Shown: in pieces, positions 28,317-37,119 of the stretch | Position numbering within the stretch: position 1 is the first letter of the stretch | How the letters are laid out: every line of letters begins with the position of its first letter | NCBI GenBank assembly: GCA_035297145.1 | Contig: DATGZN010000036.1 | Coordinates: 1 to 64,000, forward strand | Direction of reading: 5' to 3' | DNA: 64,000 bases | From: QHXW01 sp035297145 | GTDB taxonomy: Bacteria > Acidobacteriota > Terriglobia > Bryobacterales > Bryobacteraceae | Notes under the pieces: model-generated | What the model was told of the DNA's origin: nothing | Databases searched by the model: none | What the model saw: the letters and a program-made list of their open reading frames with translations, nothing else | Made by a program: the position numbers and the translations under genes

Positions 28317-28463
28317 ATGTTACTGGTGGTCTTGTTGCTCGTGCTATTGTTGGCGGTGATCCCGACGTGGCCGCATAGTCGAAACTGGGGCTACCGTCCC
28401 AGCGGGGTACTGGGCGCCGTTCTGGTAGTGGTAATCGTATTGGCACTGTTGGGGCGCATCTAG
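28317..28463 (+). CDS. DUF3309-like small membrane protein
   Basis: 48 aa. LLVVLLLVLLLAVIPTWPHS, then NWGYRPSGVLGAVLVVVIVLALLG: two hydrophobic helices joined by a Trp/Gly/Tyr loop, which is the PF11752 pattern (IPTWPHS...WGY.PSG). An AAGGAGA Shine-Dalgarno lies seven bases before ATG. DUF3309 proteins recur in soil bacteria with other stress genes; function unknown. Confidence 0.82.
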   Translation: MLLVVLLLVLLLAVIPTWPHSRNWGYRPSGVLGAVLVVVIVLALLGRI

Positions 28464-28468
28464 AGGGG

Positions 28469-28657
28469 ATGCGCTCCTGTCGATCCTGCCAGTCTGAGGC
28501 TTTGAACCGGGTCCGCCGGAGTCTGTGGCAGAGGTGCATCTTTAGAAGAGTCTACAAATGCCACGGCTGCGGACAGCATGAACACACCCTGCGCTTTTCG
28601 CCGTTTTGGTTGCGCGATGGCTTGAAAGGCCGTGGCGGGAAACTCGAAAGTACCTAA
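28469..28657 (+). CDS. Small zinc-ribbon protein (candidate)
   Basis: 62 aa. CRSCQS at the N-terminus and CHGCGQH at about residues 31-37 make a C-x2-C...C-x2-C zinc ribbon separated by a basic aromatic stretch (WQRCIFRRVYK). Similar short 'CxxC...WQRxxFRxYRC' proteins occur in acidobacteria. It starts five bases after the DUF3309 stop. The only Shine-Dalgarno-like bases (GAGGGG) abut the ATG, so the exact start is doubtful. Confidence 0.5.
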   Translation: MRSCRSCQSEALNRVRRSLWQRCIFRRVYKCHGCGQHEHTLRFSPFWLRDGLKGRGGKLEST

Positions 28658-28752
28658 TGTGGCGCGTCGCGTCACCGACACTTTCGAGGCACGAAAGAAT
28701 TTGTCCTTAGGTCGACGATTGCTGCTCTTAGCAACAGGGCATTCGTCATAAC

Positions 28753-28923
28753 ATGGAAAACTCTTCAGAACGTAAGCTACAACTCTGGAACGAAAAGGCG
28801 CGAGTCAAACAAATGCAGACTGCGATCGATGGAAGGCGATGGCGTATAAGGTTCATTCTCTATCTCGGTGTCATTGTGGGCACCGTCGCCATTGCCACGT
28901 TGCTTGCCCATCTACCTGCCTAA
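28753..28923 (+). CDS. 56-residue single-helix protein (candidate)
   Basis: ENSSERKLQLWNEKARVKQM is a charged helix, followed by a basic stretch and one C-terminal membrane helix (FILYLGVIVGTVAIATLLAH). The layout is that of a small tail-anchored protein. The Shine-Dalgarno is weak and no family is recognised. Confidence 0.38.
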   Translation: MENSSERKLQLWNEKARVKQMQTAIDGRRWRIRFILYLGVIVGTVAIATLLAHLPA

Positions 28924-29089
28924 CGCCGCGTAACGTCTGAAAGGCATCAGGTGTAACCTGATACCTTGGTAACCTTTTCCGCTCCTTCTTCTTTGTCCCC
29001 CGCCAGCAGTTCCTGCATATGTGCCAGCAAAAAGTGCATAGCCCTGCGATATATCGGTTAGTGAGATCAGTTTACAGTGGCTTTTCGCT

Positions 29090-29106
29090 TTGGTGCCCAA
29101 TCTGCC
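29090..29106 (+). promoter_or_regulatory. Possible sigma-54 promoter of the LPHTA-protein gene
   Basis: TTGGTGCCCAATCTGCC has GG (29092-29093), ten bases, then GC (29104-29105). The same TTGGTGCCC half-site occurs at 41475. The predicted start would be about 20 bases before ATG 29137, just ahead of the AGGAG. Confidence 0.38.
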
Positions 29107-29136
29107 TAGAGAAGGAAGACAGGAGATGAAGACGAA

Positions 29137-29907
29137 ATGAAATACCGTTCGAATATCGCATTGGCAGCCTTCGCTGGATGTCTCAGCCTTGCGCTGCTAC
29201 CAAACGTCCAGGCAGATGACTGGAACAAGAAAACCAACCTTACGGTGAGTGAGACGATTCAACTGCCGTCGTGCTGCACGCCCGACCACACCGTAACCCT
29301 TCAGCCGGGCGAATACGTCATGGCGCTGGTTGATTCCCTCGCAGACCGGCATATTGTCCGCGTCTTTGATAAGGACCAAAAGCACGTGATCACCACGATC
29401 CTTGCTGTTCCGAACTATCGTTTGCAGCCCACCGGGAATACCGTATTGCAATACTGGGAAGTTCCGGCAGGACAGCCTAGAGCGCTTAGGGCGTGGTTCT
29501 ACCCGGGCGACAACTTTGGCCAGGAGTTCGTATACCACAAACAAACGGCAGCGGAAATAGCCGCCTTTGCGAAGGCCCAGGTTCCGGCAGTCGCCATTGA
29601 CACGAAGGTAGAAGAGGATTTAAAGACAGCGCCTCTTGTGTTTGTTGACGAAACTGGCAAGACCGGCGAACTGGCCCTGACGGCGCCCGCGCCAGCAGTG
29701 ACGGAGCCCGTCCAGCCTCAGGCCCCGGTTGAGACCGCCGCAGTAGTAGTACCGGCCCCCACGCCTGTGGAACCAGCACAGCAAACGGAACCGGTAGAGC
29801 AAACGCTGCCGCATACAGCCAGCGCCATGCCGCTACTTGGCTTGATTGGAATCCTGTCATTGGCCGCCTTTGCGGTCCTTAGCATTCGTTCCAGACGCAT
29901 CTCCTAG
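29137..29907 (+). CDS. Exported protein with C-terminal LPHTA sortase sorting signal
   Basis: 256 aa. Signal peptide (about 1-26). A beta-rich domain starts with LTVSETIQLPSCCTPDHTVT and includes QPGEYVMALVDSLADRHIVRV. A Pro/Ala/Glu-rich linker (about 190-220) leads to the C-terminal sorting signal: LPHTA at about residues 224-228, a hydrophobic helix (MPLLGLIGILSLAAFAVL) and the basic tail RSRR. This tripartite end is a sortase substrate signature with A in place of G. A sortase is encoded 1.07 kb downstream. Function of the N-terminal domain unknown. Confidence 0.78.
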   Translation: MKYRSNIALAAFAGCLSLALLPNVQADDWNKKTNLTVSETIQLPSCCTPDHTVTLQPGEYVMALVDSLADRHIVRVFDKDQKHVITTILAVPNYRLQPTGNTVLQYWEVPAGQPRALRAWFYPGDNFGQEFVYHKQTAAEIAAFAKAQVPAVAIDTKVEEDLKTAPLVFVDETGKTGELALTAPAPAVTEPVQPQAPVETAAVVVPAPTPVEPAQQTEPVEQTLPHTASAMPLLGLIGILSLAAFAVLSIRSRRIS

Positions 29908-29999
29908 GGGTAGGAGAGCGAGCACTTTGCAACCCGCCGCGGTCTCTGGGAGAGGGGCCACGGCGAGGCAGCGGTAAATAGAACTGAGGAGCGATAGGA

Positions 30000-30977
30000 A
30001 TGGCGGCCTGCTTCGCACGCGTTCTAGTCTTGGGGCTGTCGTTAGGCCTGCAGACATTCGCTAGCCAGGCGCCGGCGGCTGAGCCACAGGAACAAGTATT
30101 CAAACTCACCGCGACTGCCGAACTCGTGCTTCTGGATGTGAGCGTGAATGACGCGACGGGGGTGCACGTACCAGGTCTGGAGAAGAATAACTTCCAGATT
30201 TATGAGGACGGGCAGCTCCAGACCATTACACACTTTTCGAGCGATGATGTCCCCGTTACGGTCGGTCTGGTAATCGATACAAGTGGAAGCATGCGGGCAA
30301 AGCATCCAGAGGTAGTGACGGCAGCGCTCGCGTTCATTAACGCGAGCAATCAGCAGGATGAGGTGTTTGTCGTGAATTTCAATGACCGCGCGAGCTTTGG
30401 TCTTCCCGACAGCATCCCCTTCACGGACGATGTCCGCAAACTGCGGGCGGCTCTGTCGATCACGGTCGCTGAGGGGCGGACGGCGCTCTACGACGCCCTT
30501 GTGCTCTCACTGAATCATGTGGAAAAGGGCAAGCGAGATAAGAAGACCATCGTGCTGGTGAGCGATGGCGGTAACAACAGTAGCATCCATGGGTTCGACG
30601 ATGTTATGCGAATGGTCCGCGAGTCTCGAGCCACCATTTACACCATTGGCCTCTTTGATCAGGACGACAATGATCGAAACCCACGCCTGCTGGAGAGGCT
30701 CGCCCGAATCAGCGGCGGTGCGGCCTTTCTACCGAATCATGTGTCTGAAGTTGCGGAAATCTGCCGGGTGATCGCAAAGGACATTCGAAACCGCTACACA
30801 ATCGGCTACGTTCCAGTTCGGTCAGGCGACAAGGGTTCGCTGCGTAAGATTAAAGTCGGTGTGCGGCAGTCTGATGGGCGCAAATTGACGGTGCGCACCC
30901 GCACGAGCTACGTTCTCCCGGACAGTCGCCCGCTGGTGGATCAGTGTGGCGAGGCGGACAGGAAGCGTGGCCTATGA
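30000..30977 (+). CDS. VWFA-related acidobacterial domain protein
   Basis: 325 aa, exported (hydrophobic N-terminus VLVLGLSLGLQTFASQAPA). LDVSVNDATGVHVPGLEKNN and FQIYEDGQLQTI lead into a von Willebrand A domain with the MIDAS motif VIDTSGSM at about residues 91-98, and later LVSDGGNNSS and IGYVP. This matches the 'VWFA-related Acidobacterial domain' family (TIGR03436). It would bind a metal-dependent ligand outside the cytoplasmic membrane. GAGGAG precedes ATG. It overlaps the sortase gene by ATGA. Confidence 0.9.
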   Translation: MAACFARVLVLGLSLGLQTFASQAPAAEPQEQVFKLTATAELVLLDVSVNDATGVHVPGLEKNNFQIYEDGQLQTITHFSSDDVPVTVGLVIDTSGSMRAKHPEVVTAALAFINASNQQDEVFVVNFNDRASFGLPDSIPFTDDVRKLRAALSITVAEGRTALYDALVLSLNHVEKGKRDKKTIVLVSDGGNNSSIHGFDDVMRMVRESRATIYTIGLFDQDDNDRNPRLLERLARISGGAAFLPNHVSEVAEICRVIAKDIRNRYTIGYVPVRSGDKGSLRKIKVGVRQSDGRKLTVRTRTSYVLPDSRPLVDQCGEADRKRGL

Positions 30978-31687
30978 GAGTTTGTGTTTCTCTCACAGGC
31001 CAGAAGCCGACCCCCCATAGGAGTCTGGGCCAATACGTTTTTCTGATTCTTGCCATCGTTTGCCTCGGATTCTACGGCTATGCGTATATCGAGCGGGTAC
31101 TGTACCAAACGTATGAAAGCTGGTCATTCGACCGGATCCCGGCGTCCACTACCTCCGCTGCCGTCCAATACCACGAAGCCACAATAGTTGGGGACATCGT
31201 TCGTGAGCCCCAGGGATCTGTACCACCGTCAGAGGCTGCGTTCCCAAGCTCAATCATTGGACGTCTTTCAGTTCCAAGGCTGCACTTGTCTGCAATGGTC
31301 CGTGAAGGCATCGATGGGAAAACGCTACAGCTCGCCGTTGGCCACATTCCGTCCACGGTGCTGCCAGGGCAGGCCGGAAACGTTGGGGTGGCGGGTCACC
31401 GTGACACATTCTTTCGCGGGCTGAAGGACGTGAAGACCACGGATGAGATTCAATTCTCCACGGTGAGAGGCAATTTTCGTTACGAGGTCGAGTCCTTAAT
31501 GGTGGTCGAGCCGGATAATGTCGGCGTCCTTGGCGCAGTAGATGCCAACGTTCTTACCCTGGTGACCTGTTACCCTTTTTTCTATATCGGCAACGCGCCG
31601 AAGAGGTTCATCGTGAGGGCCAGGCAGATTTCACCACAAACACGGTCGTTATCTACTGCGGAAGGGCCTCCCGAGCTAGAAAGATGA
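30974..31687 (+). CDS. Class D-like sortase
   Basis: 237 aa. N-terminal membrane helix (VFLILAIVCLGFYGYAYI) and a sortase domain: RLSVPRLHLSAMVREGID, the catalytic His in GVAGHRDTFFR (about 141), the catalytic Cys in LTLVTCYPF (about 198) and the Arg in APKRFIVRA (about 210). TLxTC and the position of the Arg fit class D/E-type sortases. The enzyme cuts LPxT-type signals and joins the protein to an amine acceptor. ATG 30974 overlaps the VWFA stop; a GTG at 30944 is an alternative. Confidence 0.9.
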   Translation: MRVCVSLTGQKPTPHRSLGQYVFLILAIVCLGFYGYAYIERVLYQTYESWSFDRIPASTTSAAVQYHEATIVGDIVREPQGSVPPSEAAFPSSIIGRLSVPRLHLSAMVREGIDGKTLQLAVGHIPSTVLPGQAGNVGVAGHRDTFFRGLKDVKTTDEIQFSTVRGNFRYEVESLMVVEPDNVGVLGAVDANVLTLVTCYPFFYIGNAPKRFIVRARQISPQTRSLSTAEGPPELER

Positions 31688-31691
31688 GACA

Positions 31692-32147
31692 ATGGCAGGG
31701 GGAGTGAGTGTGAAACCGGCGGCTGTCCCTTTCCGAGCGCAAATCCTCGTGATTGAGGACAACAGTTCGGATGTGTTTCTTCTCAAGCGGGCGCTAAATC
31801 GGCAAAATATTCTATTTGAGCTGACTCACCTTGAGAACGGAGACCAGGCGCTCGCATTCATTTGCCGGGAAGGCGCCTATGGGGATGCGCCAACTCCAGA
31901 CCTGATCCTGGTGGATTTGAACCTGTCCAAGTATAACGGCGAAGACATCTTGCGCAAGATCCACGACGCCAAGCGTCTCGCCCGGGCTCTGGTATGCGTG
32001 TGGAGCTCTTCAGAATCCCGGCGAGACCGGACCCGGATCATGGATCTCGGCGTCACACAATTTGTTACCAAACCTGCAGGGCTGGATCAGTTCTTGGAGA
32101 TTGGCAAAATCATCAAGGATCTGCTGGCCGGACACACATCCACCTAA
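31692..32147 (+). CDS. Single-domain response regulator (Rcp1/CheY-like)
   Basis: 151 aa; start ATG 31692, or GTG 31710, which has a GGGGGAG Shine-Dalgarno. One receiver domain: ILVIEDNSSDVFLLKRAL with the acidic pair, LILVDLNLSKYNGEDILR with the phospho-Asp, and TKPAGLDQF with the conserved Lys. The extended ENGDQALAFICREGAYGDAP loop is typical of Rcp1-like partners of phytochrome-type kinases. No output domain. Four bases after the sortase stop. Confidence 0.88.
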   Translation: MAGGVSVKPAAVPFRAQILVIEDNSSDVFLLKRALNRQNILFELTHLENGDQALAFICREGAYGDAPTPDLILVDLNLSKYNGEDILRKIHDAKRLARALVCVWSSSESRRDRTRIMDLGVTQFVTKPAGLDQFLEIGKIIKDLLAGHTST

Positions 32148-32156
32148 GCTGAATTT

Positions 32157-32540
32157 TCAGGCCGCAGCGGGTTGACCAACTTGGTTCAGCGATTGCAGCA
32201 CTTCACCCACTCTACGGATCAATCCGGCTCCCGTAAATGGTTTTGCCACACAGCCAAAACCGCGGCTAGCGCCCTCGCTACCCGACATGAATAGGATGGG
32301 TAGTTGCGGTTCCCGTTGCAGAAGCTGATCAGCCAATTCCAGTCCATTCACGTTCGGCATAACCACGTCGGTCAACAACAACCCAACCGTGGACTGGTCG
32401 TATAGCTTTTTCGCAGACTCTGCGCCGGAGGCCGTGAGCACAGCATATCCTTCACTCTCAAGCAGGATCCTGACGAACTTGAGAATTGCGTAGTCATCGT
32501 CGACCACCAAGATCGTTTGACTTGACTTGCCGCGTTCCAT
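32157..32540 (-). CDS. Single-domain response regulator
   Basis: 127 aa. TILVVDDDYAILKFVRILLE, LLLTDVVMPNVNGLELADQL (phospho-Asp) and CVAKPFTGAGLI (Lys) make a complete receiver with no output domain. GGGAGG precedes ATG 32540. It converges with the other receiver gene. A TG-N2-CAATATTG-N2-CA dyad lies 66 bp upstream of the start, so it may be controlled by the Crp/Fnr protein at 27448. Confidence 0.9.
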   Translation of the reverse strand: MERGKSSQTILVVDDDYAILKFVRILLESEGYAVLTASGAESAKKLYDQSTVGLLLTDVVMPNVNGLELADQLLQREPQLPILFMSGSEGASRGFGCVAKPFTGAGLIRRVGEVLQSLNQVGQPAAA

Positions 32541-32605
32541 GGGCGACCGCCTCCCAACACGTGTGTTCTCTCACACTGAAGTTAGCAGGTAGATCTGCGA
32601 CGATC

Positions 32606-32621
32606 TGTTCAATATTGCTCA
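32606..32621 (-). promoter_or_regulatory. TG-N2-CAATATTG-N2-CA operator-like dyad
   Basis: TGTTCAATATTGCTCA is a perfect dyad apart from the N2 positions, and the same 17-base string (with leading C) recurs at 33184-33200. It sits 66 bp before the receiver gene's ATG. Confidence 0.55.
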
Positions 32622-32675
32622 CCGCCGGGGCATTGTGTTCAGGTCGCCGGGCCTGCGGCATCAGAGCTGCCGGCG

Positions 32676-32858
32676 TTATTCTGGCGCCACCGAATCTAAG
32701 TCTGACGCAGGCGCGACTTCTACGTTGAATCCGAGTGGCTCCAAGAAGTCGCGAATGACCTGTAAAGTGGCGGGATCGTAACTGTAGACCAGTACCGTAT
32801 CGCCGCGACGCGGAGACCTATGACTGCCTGCTGGATGACATTGGGGGGGATCAGGCAC
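32676..32858 (-). CDS. Short receiver-like fragment or small protein (doubtful)
   Basis: 60 codons from a GTG. DTVLVYSYDPATLQVIRDFL and EPLGFNVEVAP resemble the first beta-alpha-beta of a response regulator receiver, then it stops at DLDSVAPE. Either a truncated receiver (pseudogene) or a genuine small protein. It starts six bases after the stop of the coiled-coil gene on the same strand. Confidence 0.3.
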   Translation of the reverse strand: MPDPPQCHPAGSHRSPRRGDTVLVYSYDPATLQVIRDFLEPLGFNVEVAPASDLDSVAPE

Positions 32859-32864
32859 CAGTGC

Positions 32865-33116
32865 TTAGTCCCGTGGACTCCCATTAGCCGCGGCGAACGT
32901 GGAAGCTGGTTTCCTCGGGGTAGCCAAAGGATGTGACCCATTCACTGAGCCGTTGGTGCCATTTTTCGGTGCGTTAATGCGATTCGCTGTCAGCCATTTC
33001 GGTGGCCGGCCTCGCCGGGGCGCTTGCTGGTAGGCGATCTTTTCCAGGGCCTCTACTACTGCGGCAACCTGGTCACGCTGCTCGCGAAGCTCTGCGAGAA
33101 TCTTCTGAATGTTCAT
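32865..33116 (-). CDS. Small coiled-coil protein with AT-hook-like basic segment
   Basis: 83 aa. MNIQKILAELREQRDQVAAV and VEALEKIAYQ form one amphipathic helix, followed by RRGRPPKWL, an AT-hook-like R-G-R-P core, and a low-complexity Asn/Ser/Gly/Pro tail. I remember this 'ILAELREQRDQ...RRGRPPxW' form from acidobacterial genomes; it may bind DNA. ATG 33116 is used because the helix starts there; an earlier ATG at 33191 is possible. A dyad operator lies 68 bp upstream. Confidence 0.6.
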   Translation of the reverse strand: MNIQKILAELREQRDQVAAVVEALEKIAYQQAPRRGRPPKWLTANRINAPKNGTNGSVNGSHPLATPRKPASTFAAANGSPRD

Positions 33117-33184
33117 ATGTGCCGCCAAGGGCTCTGCAAAAAGACGTTTAGACTCAAGGATAGATCTGAGTTGATCGCGCTGAC

Positions 33185-33200
33185 TGTTCAATATTGCTCA
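33185..33200 (-). promoter_or_regulatory. Second copy of the TG-N2-CAATATTG-N2-CA dyad
   Basis: TGTTCAATATTGCTCA, identical to 32606-32621, 68 bp upstream of the coiled-coil gene. 33201-33444 shows no gene. Confidence 0.55.
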
Positions 33201-33444
33201 GTTCCAAAGGTATCTTTCCGACCAGCGGCCAGCTTTTACCAGCAGGTGAGGTTCTGCGGGCACCGTCGGCCTGCGTTACACTTCAAGCACAGCTGGCACC
33301 GCCGCTAGGAGCATATACTGGTACGACGCGTGCTCCGCATTTAGCGAAACATTCGTTCGCGGATCTGCGAGAAAGCATGGGTGGTGTGTCACGAAGAAGC
33401 AAACTGGCCAACGTCCGGTAGGCAGGACGGCGCATGCGCCGCGC

Positions 33445-36400
33445 GTGTCACACTCGCCACTCCGAAACCGAAGGGCCAGCCAAACCGTTTCACGACTGGC
33501 TCTCAAGGGTCCACCCCCAGGGGCGAACGGGCAAGCCAGCTCATTTCCAATTGTTGGCGTAGGAGCGTCCGCTGGCGGACTAGAGGCATTCACGGAATTG
33601 CTCAGCCACCTGCCGAATAATACCGGCATGGCATTCGTGCTGATTCAGCATCTGGATCCTAAGCACGAGAGTCATTTAACGGAGTTGCTTTCCAAGGCAA
33701 GTAAGATGCCTGTCAGCGAACTGCTCGGAGATACGCGCGCTGAGGCCAACCACGTCTATGTGATACCGCCGCGGTGCAATTTAGGCATTTCGAACGGAAT
33801 TCTACACACCCCACCTCGTTCGGAACGTGGCCGAAACATGCCGATCGACTCTTTTCTATGCGCCCTGGCAGGAGATCGGGCTAGCAAAGCCATCGGCGTC
33901 GTTCTATCCGGAACCGGGTCGGATGGGACCCTTGGTCTGCAAGCGATAAAGGCGGAGGGTGGTATCACGTTCGCTCAAGAGAAGGGATCTGCAAGGTTCG
34001 ACGCCATGCCGGAAAGCGCCATCGCTGCTGGCGGCGTGGATTTTGTACTACCGCCGGCCGGGATTGCCAGGCAACTGGTGACCATGGCGTCCCATTCTTC
34101 TGTCGCACTCGAGCCGCAAGAGCCGATGGACGCGGCAGAGGTCGAACTGCGTAAGATATTCCGGCTGTTGCGGAGCACCATCGGCGTGGATTTCACGCAT
34201 TACAAGCAGAGCACCATCAAGCGGCGCATCCGGCGGCGCATGGCGCTCCGGGGATTCGAGAAGTTGGAAGACTACATTAAGGATCTCGAAGAGAACCGCG
34301 GGGAAGCAAGTGCGTTGTGTGAGAGCTTTTTTATCACCGTCACCGCGTTCTTTCGGGAACCCGCCTTGTTTCAGGAATTGAAGAAAAAGATCTTTCCCAG
34401 TCTCGTTGAGGATCGTGTAAGCGAGGATCCCATCCGAATCTGGGTGCCTGGGTGCGCCACCGGCGAAGAAGTTTATTCAATCGCCATGAGTTTAACGGAA
34501 TTCCTGGACGATGCGGCAGTAACGGTACCGTTTCAGATATTCGCCACGGATGTCAGCGAAAGGGCGATCGAGAAAGCCCGCGCGGGCATATACACGGAAG
34601 CGGCGCTACGACCTATCTCGCCGAAACAGTTGGCTAGATTCTTCACCAAGTCGGAACACGGTTACCAAATAGCCAAGAGCATCCGTGACGTCTGTGTTTT
34701 TGCAAAGCACGACCTGTCGCACGATCCGCCTTTCTCCAAGTTGGACCTCATCAGTTGCTGTAATGTGCTGATTTACCTTGGGGCTGTATTGCAAGGCAAA
34801 GTGCTGTCAATACTTCACTACGCCCTCAAGCCGAAAGGCTTCCTGGTGCTGGGCCCATCGGAAAGCACCGGCGCGTTTTCGGATGTATTTCAACAGGTCG
34901 AAAAGAAAAACAAGATCTACCGATCGCTGCCGGGCACAGATGTACCGGCTCCCGAACTAGGCGAAGGCCACCGTGCCAAGGGCCGCGCGCAGCACAGTGG
35001 CAGACTGGTTGAGGCACGAGCCAGGCCGGCTGTGCAGACGGAAGCGGACCGGTTGTTGCTGGCCGAATACGCTCCTGCCGGCGTCATCATTGACGATGCC
35101 ATGAACATCGTTCAGGTCCGGGGACGTACGGGCCCTTATCTCGAGTTGTCGCCGGGAGCGCCGAGCCACAACCTTCTGCGAATGGTCCGGGAAGGATTGA
35201 TAGCGAGCGTCAGCAAAGCAATCCAGACCGCCAGACAAAGCAACGCCACAACCAAAGAGGAAGGCTTGCGGATCGCAAGCAATGGCCAGTTCGTCGAGGT
35301 CAGGATCAAGGTGATTCCGTTTCGGGAATCGTCTTCTTCCGAACGCTACTTCTTGATCCTGTTCGAGGATGTCGCCCCATCCGCCGCAACACAGCCTACG
35401 AGCACAAAGCCTGCTGCGCCGAAGCGCAAAACGCCGAAGGACGAACAGGGAGAGTCCGCACGGCTGCGGCAAGAGCTTGCCGCCACCAAGGAGTATCTGC
35501 AATCGATCATCGAAGAAAAGGAATCTGCCCTGGAAGAGCTCACGGCGGCGAGCGAAGAGGCCCAAGCGGGCAATGAGGAACTGGAAACCGCGCAAGAAGA
35601 GCTGGAATCCGCCAATGAAGAATTGAATACGCTAAATGAAGAGCTCAAGACTAGCAACGTGGAATTGAGCCAGGTCAACCGGGATCTGACCAATCTTCTC
35701 GAAAGCATCAACATCCCGCTCGTAATGGTTGGGAAGGACCTGCGCATTCGTCGCTTCACCAGAGCCATCGAACCCATGTTGAATCTGATCGCCTCCGATG
35801 CCGGGCGATTGATTACGGATCTTCAGCCCCACATTGAACTTCCCGATTTACGAGGGCTGCTGGCGGATGCCATGCAGGGCGGCAATCGGATGCCCCGCGA
35901 CATCCGGGATGAGCACGGTTGTTGGTATTCGCTCCGCATACTGCCATCGGCGGGCCCGAATGCAAAAATCGACGGAGCAGTAGTGATGCTGATCGATATC
36001 GATGCGGCAAAGCGCGGGCTGGATTTCGCTGAAGCTATTGTGGAGACGGTTCGAGAGCCTCTCGTGATTCTGAATCACAACCTCACGGTGGTGAGCGCCA
36101 ACAAGGCGTTCTATGAAACCTTTCAGGCCAACCCGGAGGAGACGGAGGGTCATCTCATCTACGACCTGGGAAAAGGACAATGGAACATCCCGGAACTGCG
36201 CGAACTGCTGGATAACATTCTCCCCACCCATTCCACGTTCCGCGACTTCGAAGTGGTGCGGGAGTTTGCGCATGTTGGACGAAAAGTGATGCTCCTGAAC
36301 GCTCGCGAGGTCTTCGACGCGAACGCGCAAGCGCGGACCATTCTCCTCGCGATTGAGGACACGACCGACCGCAAGTGGGCTGAGGACGCGCTCAAGGCTA

Positions 36401-37119
36401 CCAATGCAGAGCTTCAGAATTTCGCCTATGCGCTCACGCACGACTTGCAAGAACCTGTGCGGATGGTGGTGAACTTCACTCAGTTGCTGGCACGGGAGAA
36501 TGCAGGAAAGCTGGACGAAGAATCAGATAAGATCGCAGGATATTGCGTGGAAGCTGCGCTGCGGATTGAAGCCCTGCTCAAAGGGCTCCTTACTTATTGG
36601 GAAACGACTGAGGCGGGCCAGGACAGCTTTGGCCCCGTAGACTGCAACGACGTCCTCGCCAAAACGCTGGCAAATCTCCAGGCCGCCGTCGCACAGAGCG
36701 GTGCAACCGTCACCTCCGAAAAGCTGCCGACGTTGGTTGGTGAGCAGGTGATGCTCCAGCAGGTTTTCCAGAACCTCATCGCTAATTCGATTAAGTATAG
36801 AGCCAAAGAACCGCTGAGAATTCACATCTCGGCCAAGAAGGATGCGGAAGAGTGGCTGTTCTCCGTGCAGGACAACGGAATCGGTATCGATCCGCAGGAT
36901 GCCGAGCGCGTTTTCGGCATGTTCAAGCGCTTGCATGGTCCGGATATTCCCGGCGCGGGCCTTGGACTTGCGCTGTGCAAGAAGGTGGTGGAGCGTCACG
37001 GGGGACGGATTTGGGTGGAGTCGGAAACCGGTCAGGGAGCGACCTTTAAGTTCACTATTCCATCCCGGAACTTTGCGATGAGCCGGATACGGGGTAATCA
37101 TGGGCACGGAAAACCATGA
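33445..37119 (+). CDS. CheB-CheR-PAS-histidine kinase fusion
   Basis: 1,224 aa. CheB methylesterase domain at about 35-215 (VGASAGGLEAF with the catalytic Ser, IQHLDPKHESHL, SGTGSDGTLG) without its own receiver. CheR methyltransferase at about 235-495 (VPGCATGEEVYSIAM, FATDVSERAIEKAR, NVLIYL). A Glu-rich coiled coil lies at about 670-755, two PAS-like domains at about 755-975, then a kinase with phospho-acceptor H in FAYALTHDLQEPVRM and an ATPase GLGLALCKKVVERHGGRIW. Such fusions couple receptor methylation-type input to phosphorelay. The GTG start is uncertain; the first ~30 residues are not conserved. Confidence 0.9.
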   Translation: MSHSPLRNRRASQTVSRLALKGPPPGANGQASSFPIVGVGASAGGLEAFTELLSHLPNNTGMAFVLIQHLDPKHESHLTELLSKASKMPVSELLGDTRAEANHVYVIPPRCNLGISNGILHTPPRSERGRNMPIDSFLCALAGDRASKAIGVVLSGTGSDGTLGLQAIKAEGGITFAQEKGSARFDAMPESAIAAGGVDFVLPPAGIARQLVTMASHSSVALEPQEPMDAAEVELRKIFRLLRSTIGVDFTHYKQSTIKRRIRRRMALRGFEKLEDYIKDLEENRGEASALCESFFITVTAFFREPALFQELKKKIFPSLVEDRVSEDPIRIWVPGCATGEEVYSIAMSLTEFLDDAAVTVPFQIFATDVSERAIEKARAGIYTEAALRPISPKQLARFFTKSEHGYQIAKSIRDVCVFAKHDLSHDPPFSKLDLISCCNVLIYLGAVLQGKVLSILHYALKPKGFLVLGPSESTGAFSDVFQQVEKKNKIYRSLPGTDVPAPELGEGHRAKGRAQHSGRLVEARARPAVQTEADRLLLAEYAPAGVIIDDAMNIVQVRGRTGPYLELSPGAPSHNLLRMVREGLIASVSKAIQTARQSNATTKEEGLRIASNGQFVEVRIKVIPFRESSSSERYFLILFEDVAPSAATQPTSTKPAAPKRKTPKDEQGESARLRQELAATKEYLQSIIEEKESALEELTAASEEAQAGNEELETAQEELESANEELNTLNEELKTSNVELSQVNRDLTNLLESINIPLVMVGKDLRIRRFTRAIEPMLNLIASDAGRLITDLQPHIELPDLRGLLADAMQGGNRMPRDIRDEHGCWYSLRILPSAGPNAKIDGAVVMLIDIDAAKRGLDFAEAIVETVREPLVILNHNLTVVSANKAFYETFQANPEETEGHLIYDLGKGQWNIPELRELLDNILPTHSTFRDFEVVREFAHVGRKVMLLNAREVFDANAQARTILLAIEDTTDRKWAEDALKATNAELQNFAYALTHDLQEPVRMVVNFTQLLARENAGKLDEESDKIAGYCVEAALRIEALLKGLLTYWETTEAGQDSFGPVDCNDVLAKTLANLQAAVAQSGATVTSEKLPTLVGEQVMLQQVFQNLIANSIKYRAKEPLRIHISAKKDAEEWLFSVQDNGIGIDPQDAERVFGMFKRLHGPDIPGAGLGLALCKKVVERHGGRIWVESETGQGATFKFTIPSRNFAMSRIRGNHGHGKP

